From Bacillota bacterium (lineage in GTDB: Bacteria > Bacillota > Clostridia > Lachnospirales > Lachnospiraceae): 16,583 nucleotides of DNA. Each line of letters begins with the position of its first letter. Position 1 is the first letter of the stretch. The position numbers and the translations under genes were made by a program. Shown here in pieces: positions 1-4,801 of the stretch. Below the pieces are notes generated by a model. It saw only the letters and a list, made by a program, of their open reading frames with translations, did no database searches and was not told the origin of the DNA. The DNA lies in NCBI GenBank assembly GCA_023387635.1, contig JAEWHU010000122.1, positions 1 through 16,583 of the forward strand. Reading direction: 5' to 3'.

Positions 1-844
1 CTTCTAAGGTTAATGGAAGAACTTCTTGGAATATAGGATTTGCTCTATTTATCTTTTCAGTTATTTCTTCACTAGTTCCCCTTGCAGTAATGGTATACAA
101 AGAGCCTCTTCTATCTACTTTTAATAGCTCTATTCCTGCAAATACGTTATTAATCTCTATTTCTTCTTTAAATACACATTGTATTTTATGAATGCTTAAC
201 TTCATATCATATAAATCCTTCGATAATAAGATACCACCTTTATGAAGTAACCCAATATGATCACAGATATCTTCTAATTCACGTAGATTATGAGATGCAA
301 TAATTGGAGTCATATTACGTTCTGTAATCTCATTAACAAATATACTTTTCACTGCTTGACGCATTACAGGATCTAGGCCATCAAAAGTTTCATCACAGAA
401 TAAATACTTGGTGTTTGCACAAATGCCGCAAATGACAGAAACTTGCTTTTTCATACCTTTTGAAAATGTATTTATCTTACGCTTAGGGTCTAACTCAAAT
501 TGTTTCATTAGCTTATCAAAGCGACTAGTATCAAATTGCTTATACATAACTTTATAATAGGACTTTAAATCCTCTGGAGTAGAATTACTAAAGTAATATT
601 GATCATCTGATATATAATAAAATAATTCTTTTGCTTTCACATTTTCATATACATCTAAGTTATCTATTTTAATAGTCCCACTATCTGGTTTTAGTATTCC
701 ACTTAACATACGAATAAAGGTACTTTTCCCAGCTCCATTGGTTCCTACGAGTCCAAATACGTTACCTTCTACAATAGTAGCTGTAACTCTATCTACTGCT
801 TTTATGGTATCAAATTGCTTGCTTACATTTACAGCTTCAATCAT
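1..844 (-). CDS. ABC transporter ATP-binding protein, YtrB-like (3' end cut by window edge)
   Basis: Nucleotide-binding subunit of an ABC transporter; 281 codons are visible and the frame runs off the left edge. The ATG at 842-844 lies inside the last codons of the GntR gene (8-bp overlap), and the GGAGGG just upstream is inside that gene, so the two are translationally coupled. Visible motifs are Walker A GTNGAGKS (residues 34-41), a degenerate ABC signature FSKGM (about 127-131, instead of LSGGQ), Walker B ending YLFCDE (D151, E152), D-loop GLDP and the switch His in ASHN (H185). About 80 further residues form a C-terminal extension typical of YtrB/CcmA-type ATPases. Permease genes would be expected beyond the edge. 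Substrate unknown; export or antibiotic/envelope-stress resistance is an inference from the YtrA-YtrB pairing. Confidence 0.93.
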   Translation of the reverse strand, partial: MIEAVNVSKQFDTIKAVDRVTATIVEGNVFGLVGTNGAGKSTFIRMLSGILKPDSGTIKIDNLDVYENVKAKELFYYISDDQYYFSNSTPEDLKSYYKVMYKQFDTSRFDKLMKQFELDPKRKINTFSKGMKKQVSVICGICANTKYLFCDETFDGLDPVMRQAVKSIFVNEITERNMTPIIASHNLRELEDICDHIGLLHKGGILLSKDLYDMKLSIHKIQCVFKEEIEINNVFAGIELLKVDRRGSLYTITARGTSEEITEKINRANPIFQEVLPLTLE

Positions 845-1214
845 TCATTAATCCCTCCTTAATTCCATTATTTATTTTATCAATAATTTCTTCCTTTGTT
901 ATCCCCATATCTTTCGCTTCTTTAACCAGCGCTAACAACGAATCTAGTATCTCATCTTTCCTTACATCAATTAGATGATCATTATCAGCGACAAAACTTC
1001 CTTTTCCTTTTACAGAATAAATTAACCCTTTTCTTTCGAGTTCTGTATAAGCTCTTTGAATCGTGTTAGGATTAATTGATAACTCCATAGCAAGACTTCT
1101 AACAGATGGAATTTGTGATTGTGGATCTAAGACACCTTTAATAATAAGCTCTTCAAACCGCTCTACTACTTGCTCATATATCGGCCTACGATCTTTGTAG
1201 TCTATTAAAATCAT
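837..1214 (-). CDS. GntR-family transcriptional regulator, YtrA subfamily
   Basis: A 125-residue DNA-binding repressor. Residues about 10-75 form the GntR winged helix-turn-helix, with PSVRSLAMEL and NPNTIQRAY marking the recognition region and KGKGSFVA the wing. The remaining 45 residues are a short helical tail, far too small for a FadR/HutC effector domain, which is the signature of the YtrA subfamily. Such regulators are normally encoded first in an operon with ABC transporter genes and repress it, as in B. subtilis ytrABCDEF. Here the gene overlaps the ABC ATPase by 8 bp. The start is well supported by AAAGGAG 7 bases before the ATG. A perfect inverted repeat over its promoter (1298-1338) is the likely binding site. 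Inducer unknown. Confidence 0.93.
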   Translation of the reverse strand: MILIDYKDRRPIYEQVVERFEELIIKGVLDPQSQIPSVRSLAMELSINPNTIQRAYTELERKGLIYSVKGKGSFVADNDHLIDVRKDEILDSLLALVKEAKDMGITKEEIIDKINNGIKEGLMND

Positions 1215-1297
1215 ATGCTAACTCCTTTCTTGTATTATTTATGATATTTCTAAAAGAATAAAATACATATAGTATGTAGAAAATATAACGCCATCAT

Positions 1298-1338
1298 CTA
1301 TACTAAGTGTATTACCATACTTAATACACTTAGTATAG
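1298..1338. promoter_or_regulatory. Perfect 17-bp inverted repeat, probable operator of the YtrA-type repressor
   Basis: The arms at 1298-1314 and 1322-1338 are exact reverse complements (CTATACTAAGTGTATTA and its complement) around a 7-base spacer. The repeat covers the -10 box and predicted transcription start. YtrA-family repressors are known to bind long dyads at their own promoters, so autoregulation is the natural reading. No T-run follows, so it is unlikely to be a terminator. A second, smaller dyad (TACATA-3-TATGTA, 1264-1278) lies in the leader and may be an accessory site. Confidence 0.7.
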
Positions 1339-1360
1339 TTCATGTAGTATATTTTGTCAA
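1332..1360 (-). promoter_or_regulatory. Strong sigma-A promoter of the GntR-ABC operon
   Basis: On the minus strand TTGACA (1355-1360) is followed after exactly 17 bases by TATACT (1332-1337). This is a near-consensus vegetative promoter pointing into the GntR gene. The predicted transcript starts near 1325, leaving a leader of about 110 nt. The -10 lies inside the right arm of the inverted repeat at 1298-1338, so a bound repressor would block RNA polymerase. Confidence 0.8.
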
Positions 1361-1433
1361 TAGAGTAAAATAAATTTATATTTGTATTTATAATTAAGTC
1401 CAATAGTGCTTATTAATTCATAGAACACAATAA

Positions 1434-1477
1434 AAAATGTCCGTTACCGCGATATATCTCACAATAACGAACATTTT
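1434..1477 (-). terminator. Rho-independent terminator of the Bfd-like gene
   Basis: Minus-strand RNA forms a 13-bp stem (arms 1465-1477 and 1434-1446, one G-U pair) followed by a run of U residues (1432-1437). The loop contains a smaller GATATATC palindrome. It begins 14 bases after the stop codon of the gene at 1492-1818. Confidence 0.75.
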
Positions 1478-1491
1478 ATAACATGTACTAT

Positions 1492-1818
1492 CTATCTTCC
1501 TAAATCGATAATATTTTGTATTAATCCTTGACATCTGCCACAATCTTCACCTGTGCCAGCTCCTGTAAGTTCTCCTACTTCTTCTACAGTTTTTGCACCA
1601 TTTTTTATTACATCAATAACTTGTTGTAATGATACATTTTTACATCCGCAAACTGAAGATAATATACCTTCAACTTCAGTTTTACATCCTTCACATGTAG
1701 TGCATATTCCTGTTGCTAAAACTAATTCTTCTTTTGTTCTAACACCATTTATCATAGCTTTTCTAATAGTTATATAATCTACATTATTTGTTGTACATAT
1801 TACACGATTTCCTGCCAT
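1492..1818 (-). CDS. Protein with two tandem Bfd-like [2Fe-2S]-binding domains
   Basis: A 108-residue cysteine-rich protein made of two similar halves, each resembling bacterioferritin-associated ferredoxin/NifU-type BFD [2Fe-2S] domains. The second half (residues about 56-108) has the full pattern: CGC (57, 59) and CGRC (93, 96). The first half (about 6-54) has C8 and C42/C45 at equivalent spacing (34 residues between C8 and C42, as between C59 and C93). It lacks the counterpart of C57 but has an extra C39. Such domains carry clusters for electron transfer or cluster donation; the partner is not evident from the neighbours. AAAGGAG precedes the ATG by 8 bases. The gene is monocistronic, with its own terminator downstream and a probable TATAAT upstream. 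The family call is firm; the physiological role is unknown. Confidence 0.85.
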   Translation of the reverse strand: MAGNRVICTTNNVDYITIRKAMINGVRTKEELVLATGICTTCEGCKTEVEGILSSVCGCKNVSLQQVIDVIKNGAKTVEEVGELTGAGTGEDCGRCQGLIQNIIDLGR

Positions 1819-1852
1819 ATCTGTCTCCTTTAAACTAGTATTTACTTCATAT

Positions 1853-1881
1853 ATTATATCATATGATGTCCTTTAAACAAA
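1853..1881 (-). promoter_or_regulatory. Possible sigma-A promoter of the Bfd-like gene
   Basis: TATAAT (1853-1858, minus) lies 35 bases before the start codon. The hexamer 17 bases upstream is TTTGTT (1876-1881), a weak -35. The -10 is convincing; the -35 is not. Confidence 0.45.
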
Positions 1882-1968
1882 GAGGAATTCGTAAATAATT
1901 AAACACCATTAGAATATCATACATATTTATTCTATTTTTACAAACTCTATATCTGAAAGGAGGTTACT

Positions 1969-2133
1969 ATGAACAATAATAAATTTGAAAATAGTAAAAG
2001 TACACCAACTAAAAGAACGAATGCATCTAATCAGATTAATCTAGATTATGATTATAATACTGAATACGGTGATGGTGATATTCCTGATATTGATAAACCT
2101 GGCAATAAAAAAGAGAAAGAGGATTCTAAATAA
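1969..2133 (+). CDS. Small hydrophilic protein of 54 residues, function unknown
   Basis: An ORF preceded by a very good ribosome site (GAAAGGAGG, 5 bases before the ATG), one of only two plus-strand genes in the window. The product has no hydrophobic segment, no cysteine and no tryptophan. Its N-terminal half is rich in Asn, Lys, Thr and Ser. The middle is acidic (NLDYDYN, then YGDGDIPDIDKPG) and the C-terminus is lysine/glutamate-rich. It looks intrinsically disordered, rather like small spore-associated or stress proteins, but no known family is recognised. It is divergent from the Bfd-like gene across about 150 bases and ends before the repeats at 2191. No clear vegetative promoter is visible upstream. 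Called from the ribosome site and intact frame only. Confidence 0.55.
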   Translation: MNNNKFENSKSTPTKRTNASNQINLDYDYNTEYGDGDIPDIDKPGNKKEKEDSK

Positions 2134-2190
2134 TAGCAGCATATCCAGTTTGAGTCAAACCTTTATACTTATCCTCTGTAAGCAGTTAAT

Positions 2191-2238
2191 AAGAAAGTAA
2201 ATTGGTAAAAAAGAAAGTAAATTGATAAAAAAGAAAGT
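2191..2238. repeat. 20-bp direct tandem repeat, 2.4 copies
   Basis: Copies at 2191-2210 and 2211-2230 differ at one base (unit AAGAAAGTAAATTGATAAAA). A third, partial copy (AAGAAAGT, 2231-2238) forms the outer left arm of the adjoining terminator hairpin. The array probably arose by slippage beginning from the terminator's A/T-rich tail. Confidence 0.85.
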
Positions 2239-2271
2239 GCAGTTCATGTCTATATGAATCCTGCACTTCTT
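2231..2271 (-). terminator. Terminator of gapN, possibly bidirectional
   Basis: Inverted repeat AGTGCAG-TTCAT (2236-2247) pairs with ATGAA-tc-CTGCACT (2254-2267), with a 6-base loop and a 2-base bulge. Outer A/T pairs extend it. On minus it is followed by CTTTCTTTTTTATC, a good U-tract, about 30 bases after the gapN stop. On plus the trailing CTTCTTATTTAT is a weaker tract that could end the small gene's transcript. Confidence 0.75.
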
Positions 2272-2302
2272 ATTTATGATTCTATATTCTATTAAAAATT
2301 AA

Positions 2303-3718
2303 TTAATGATGTAGATTGATTACAGTAGCCTTTACTCTTGTCATGGCTTCAATTGAGTAACGAATACCCTGTGTACCAATACCAGACTTTTTAACACCAA
2401 GGAATGGGAAATGGTCAGGTCCACGTTCTGTCTTATTATTTACTTGAACTGTACCTACCTCAAGTCGATTAGCTACATAAAAAGCATCCGTAATATTTTC
2501 AGTAAATACTGAACTTTGTAAACCATACTCAGATTCATTTGCAATTTCTATTGCCTCTTCTACACTATGAACACGAATAATTGGTAAAACTGGTCCAAAT
2601 GGTTCTTCCCAAGCTACTCTCATATCGGATGTTACATTATCAAATAGAGTTGGATAAATTAAATTACCTTCTCTATTTCCACCACAGATTAACTTAGCCC
2701 CTTTCGCTTTTGCGTCCTCAATTAATTCACATACAAAGTCTGCCGCTTTGGTATTTATAAGTGGAACAATATCAACTTGTTTTTCTAATGGATTACCAAC
2801 AACTAATTTATCAATTTCTTCTTTTAAATATGATATTAATGTATCAGCAACTTCATCAATTACAAGGATTCTTTTTACAGCTGTACATCTTTGACCAGAA
2901 TAGGAAAAAGCACCTGCGATAATATTTTTTGCAGCAAAAGCTAGATTTGCATCTTTTAAAACAATAGCTGCATCTTTGCCACCAAGTTCCATTAATAATG
3001 GTACCATGTGAGTTTGTTTTGATATGGATTGACCTACTTCTGTACTACCTGTAAAGTTAATAAAATTAATATCAGGATGAGTAACGATATAATCTCCAAT
3101 CTCACTACCTTTACCAGTTACGATGTTAATAACACCTGCTGGTACACCTGCTTTTTCAAATATTTTTACTAATTCTATACCACAAAGGCTTCCTGTTGTA
3201 GCAGGTTTGAAAACTACTGTATTTCCAGAAATGATGGCTGGAGCTATCTTAGAAGTCGCTAAATTTACAGGATAGTTAAATGGTGATATTGCAAGAACTA
3301 CTCCTACAGGCTCTCTTGTAACCATTGCGAATTTCTCTTTGCTAAAACCAGAGAAGTTATCACCTTGAATACTTTCACCATGTATACTTTTAGCGGAATC
3401 AGCAGTAAACTTTATAAAATCTGCAGTTCTGTGCACTTCGGAAACAGCACTTTTTTTATCTTTACCTACTTCTTTCATAAGTAAGATTGCTAATTCCTCA
3501 CTATTTTCTACTAATGCATCGGCTGCTTTATAAAGAATTTCTGCTCTCTCATTTAAAGGTACGTTTTTCCATGAATGGAATGTTTCTTTCGCTTTTTTAA
3601 CAGCAATATCAACTTCTTCTTTTGTCATTGCTGGAACTTCACCAATAATTGAATCATCAACTGGTGATTTGATTGTAATATACTTTCTATTTAATTGATT
3701 GTCTAAATTGCTTCCCAT
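2303..3718 (-). CDS. gapN: NADP-dependent non-phosphorylating glyceraldehyde-3-phosphate dehydrogenase (GapN)
   Basis: Oxidises glyceraldehyde-3-phosphate directly to 3-phosphoglycerate with NADP+, giving NADPH and bypassing the ATP-yielding GAPDH/phosphoglycerate kinase steps; cytosolic. The 471 residues match the aldehyde dehydrogenase fold and follow the streptococcal GapN sequence closely from end to end. Shared segments include AISPFNYPVNLA (oxyanion Asn148), GSEIGDYIV, NFINFTGST (Rossmann region), ELGGKD (general base Glu244), SGQRCTAVKR (catalytic Cys278), WEEPFGPVLPIIRV and the C-terminal KKSG-GIQG-like and YSIEAMT segments. Length equals the family norm (about 475). GGAAGGAG precedes the ATG by 7 bases. 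It is transcribed alone from a promoter at 3869-3897, through a leader of about 145 nt carrying tandem repeats, and ends at the 2231-2271 hairpin. In anaerobic clostridia it is a plausible NADPH source for biosynthesis. Confidence 0.93.
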   Translation of the reverse strand: MGSNLDNQLNRKYITIKSPVDDSIIGEVPAMTKEEVDIAVKKAKETFHSWKNVPLNERAEILYKAADALVENSEELAILLMKEVGKDKKSAVSEVHRTADFIKFTADSAKSIHGESIQGDNFSGFSKEKFAMVTREPVGVVLAISPFNYPVNLATSKIAPAIISGNTVVFKPATTGSLCGIELVKIFEKAGVPAGVINIVTGKGSEIGDYIVTHPDINFINFTGSTEVGQSISKQTHMVPLLMELGGKDAAIVLKDANLAFAAKNIIAGAFSYSGQRCTAVKRILVIDEVADTLISYLKEEIDKLVVGNPLEKQVDIVPLINTKAADFVCELIEDAKAKGAKLICGGNREGNLIYPTLFDNVTSDMRVAWEEPFGPVLPIIRVHSVEEAIEIANESEYGLQSSVFTENITDAFYVANRLEVGTVQVNNKTERGPDHFPFLGVKKSGIGTQGIRYSIEAMTRVKATVINLHH

Positions 3719-3775
3719 ATAAACTCCTTCCTATTACTTCAAATTTATAGTTCAAACACATTATCGAGGTTTTAA

Positions 3776-3835
3776 AATATGTTTGCTTTTTAATATGTTT
3801 GTTTTAATATGTTTGTTTTTAATATGTTTACTTTT
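3776..3835. repeat. Four imperfect tandem repeats in the gapN leader
   Basis: Units begin at 3776, 3792, 3806 and 3821 and are 16, 14, 15 and 15 bases long (AATATGTTTGTTTTT-like on plus). They differ in T-run length and one or two substitutions. The array lies between the predicted gapN transcription start (about 3862) and its start codon, so it would be transcribed as repeats of AAACATATT plus an A-run. Confidence 0.8.
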
Positions 3836-3868
3836 AATACTTAAAATATAATTTATTAAGTTCTTGCT

Positions 3869-3897
3869 ATTATAATATCATAACATATATATTTCAA
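3869..3897 (-). promoter_or_regulatory. Sigma-A promoter of gapN
   Basis: On minus TTGAAA (3892-3897), a 17-base spacer, then TATAAT (3869-3874). The predicted start is about 3862, giving a leader of about 144 nt. The promoter lies some 40 bases beyond the blaI-like stop codon, so gapN need not depend on the upstream gene. Confidence 0.75.
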
Positions 3898-3921
3898 TAC
3901 TAAAAACTGAATTAAATTTTT

Positions 3922-3940
3922 ACTGTGACTTAATCACAGT
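3922..3940 (+). other. Hairpin overlapping the BlaI-like stop codon
   Basis: Perfect 7-bp inverted repeat (ACTGTGA, 5-base loop, TCACAGT); its right arm contains the stop codon of the minus-strand gene. The T-run follows only on plus (TTTTTG, 3940-3945). It would therefore act as a terminator for rightward antisense transcription, not for the gene itself. On minus it is followed by A residues. Confidence 0.4.
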
Positions 3941-4299
3941 TTTTGTTCACTAATAATTCTCTCAAGTTCTAATATATCACTTTGTGTAAGTATTTGATTT
4001 TTTACATACTCACCTAAGAATGTACTTAAAGAACCATTATAAAATTTATTTAAAAATGCTTTCGTTTCTATATTTTGTACAGAGCGCTTAGATATAGCAG
4101 CACGGCATAAAAATCCAGGCTCTTCTCTTTTTATTGCACCTTTATCGATTAGACGCTTTATAACAGTATATGTAGTATTCTTCTCCCATCCAATGTACTC
4201 TTTAATAATCTTAGAAATATCTTTGGCCGCCAACGATTTATTAGACCATAATAATTCCATAATATTAAGTTCACCTTCATGTAAGCGCATTTCGTTCAT
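3934..4299 (-). CDS. BlaI/MecI-family transcriptional repressor
   Basis: A 121-residue winged-helix repressor (Penicillinase_R family). The N-terminal domain (residues about 5-75) has the family hallmarks: GELNIMELLW, AAKDISKII, TTYTVIKRLIDKGAI and the wing around REEPGFLCRA. The C-terminal third is the helical dimerisation part (NKFYNGSLSTFL and the final helix). Family members dimerise on TACA-n-TGTA palindromes and are normally inactivated by a BlaR1/MecR1 membrane sensor-protease. No such gene lies in the window, so this is an orphan regulator, as often seen in clostridia. AGGAG precedes the ATG by 8 bases. A canonical BlaI-type palindrome lies about 325 bases upstream at 4623-4636, between a strong promoter and this gene, which suggests self-control. 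Targets and inducer unknown. Confidence 0.9.
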   Translation of the reverse strand: MNEMRLHEGELNIMELLWSNKSLAAKDISKIIKEYIGWEKNTTYTVIKRLIDKGAIKREEPGFLCRAAISKRSVQNIETKAFLNKFYNGSLSTFLGEYVKNQILTQSDILELERIISEQKL

Positions 4300-4345
4300 A
4301 CTTAACTCCTATCTATATAATATAAAACTAATTTATCTATATTAA

Positions 4346-4375
4346 ATTATATTACTCATTACTAGATAGTGATAA
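4346..4375 (-). promoter_or_regulatory. Possible proximal promoter of the BlaI-like gene
   Basis: TATAAT (4346-4351, minus) with TTATCA 18 bases upstream (4370-4375), four of six matches to the -35 consensus. It would give a leader of about 40 nt. It is weaker than the distal promoter at 4653-4681. Confidence 0.3.
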
Positions 4376-4490
4376 ATTTGCACGTAATATCCTACTAATA
4401 ACAAAAATATAAAGAATTTTCTGTATAAAACAATATAATCTCCTAATGAAAATAGACTTTTCTCTATGTCTATATAAACTAATAATGTTA

Positions 4491-4508
4491 GTTCTACACC
4501 AGTAGAAC
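4491..4508. other. Small perfect inverted repeat in the BlaI-like gene's leader
   Basis: GTTCTAC (4491-4497) and GTAGAAC (4502-4508) around a 4-base loop. No T-run follows on either strand, so it is an RNA hairpin or protein-binding dyad, not a terminator. Confidence 0.5.
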
Positions 4509-4583
4509 TTACAAAACACTAGAAAAACCTATATTACAACAAATATTTATACCATTAATAATTATCAGTTGTTTCAATTTGTC

Positions 4584-4593
4584 TACAATTGTC
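4584..4593. promoter_or_regulatory. Possible second, imperfect BlaI-type site
   Basis: TACAATTGTC resembles the TACA-n2-TGTA operator with one mismatch. Its centre is 41 bp (about four helical turns) from the perfect palindrome at 4623-4636, compatible with cooperative binding of two dimers. Confidence 0.35.
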
Positions 4594-4622
4594 GCATAGA
4601 GAAATTTAATGGAATATTCCAT

Positions 4623-4636
4623 ACTACATATGTAGT
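4623..4636. promoter_or_regulatory. BlaI/MecI-type operator palindrome
   Basis: ACTACATATGTAGT is a perfect 14-bp palindrome with the core TACA-TA-TGTA, the pattern known for BlaI/MecI operators in staphylococci and bacilli. It starts about 10 bases downstream of the predicted start of the leftward promoter at 4653-4681, where a bound repressor would block initiation or elongation. Confidence 0.7.
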
Positions 4637-4652
4637 TTATGCGAATGAATAT

Positions 4653-4681
4653 ATTTTAACTTACTCTCCCTAATTTGTCAA
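4653..4681 (-). promoter_or_regulatory. Strong leftward sigma-A promoter next to the BlaI-type operator
   Basis: TTGACA (4676-4681, minus), exactly 17 bases, then TAAAAT (4653-4658). The predicted start is about 4646. The transcript would run about 345 nt before reaching the BlaI-like gene, the first gene on this strand. Confidence 0.7.
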
Positions 4682-4750
4682 TCAATTGGATAATCACCCA
4701 TGAAAAACATATTGACAGCATTCTTCTATTATTGCGCAGAACCATCCTTT

Positions 4751-4789
4751 AAAAAAGAAAAGAAGGAAATTCATTTAGAATTTCCTTCT
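4751..4789 (-). terminator. Terminator of the ten-gene operon
   Basis: A perfect 12-bp stem (AGAAGGAAATTC at 4761-4772 with its complement at 4778-4789) and 5-base loop, followed on minus by TTTCTTTTTT. It lies 12 bases after the stop of the ATPase gene and is the strongest rho-independent terminator in the window. Confidence 0.9.
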
Positions 4790-4801
4790 AGTATTCGTTT
4801 A

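Larger units (their letters stand above)
4300..4801. other. 502-base intergenic region with promoter, operator and hairpins but no gene
   Basis: No frame with a credible start and ribosome site is present on either strand. The region holds the ATPase terminator (4751-4789), a strong leftward promoter (4653-4681), a BlaI-type palindrome (4623-4636), an adjoining 10-bp palindrome GGAATATTCC (4611-4620) and a weaker dyad (4584-4593). It also has a perfect 7-bp-arm hairpin (4491-4508) and a possible proximal promoter (4346-4375). Either it is a long regulated leader for the BlaI-like gene or it encodes a small RNA. Confidence 0.6.

Noticed and set aside
1553..1777. Plus-strand open frame opposite the Bfd-like gene
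   Set aside because: Shadow of the minus-strand gene with no ribosome site; the minus-strand frame carries the cysteine motifs.
3776..3835. Possible CRISPR array
   Set aside because: Units are 14-16 bases, directly adjacent without spacers and vary by slippage; no cas genes in the window.
3719..3868. Riboswitch in the gapN leader
   Set aside because: The leader is long but consists of A/T-rich tandem repeats with no terminator hairpin or recognisable aptamer motif.
4345..4518. Minus-strand open stretch of about 58 codons with hydrophobic content, upstream of the BlaI-like gene
   Set aside because: No usable start codon until near its end and no ribosome site; considered as a BlaR1 remnant but no sensor-protease motif is visible.
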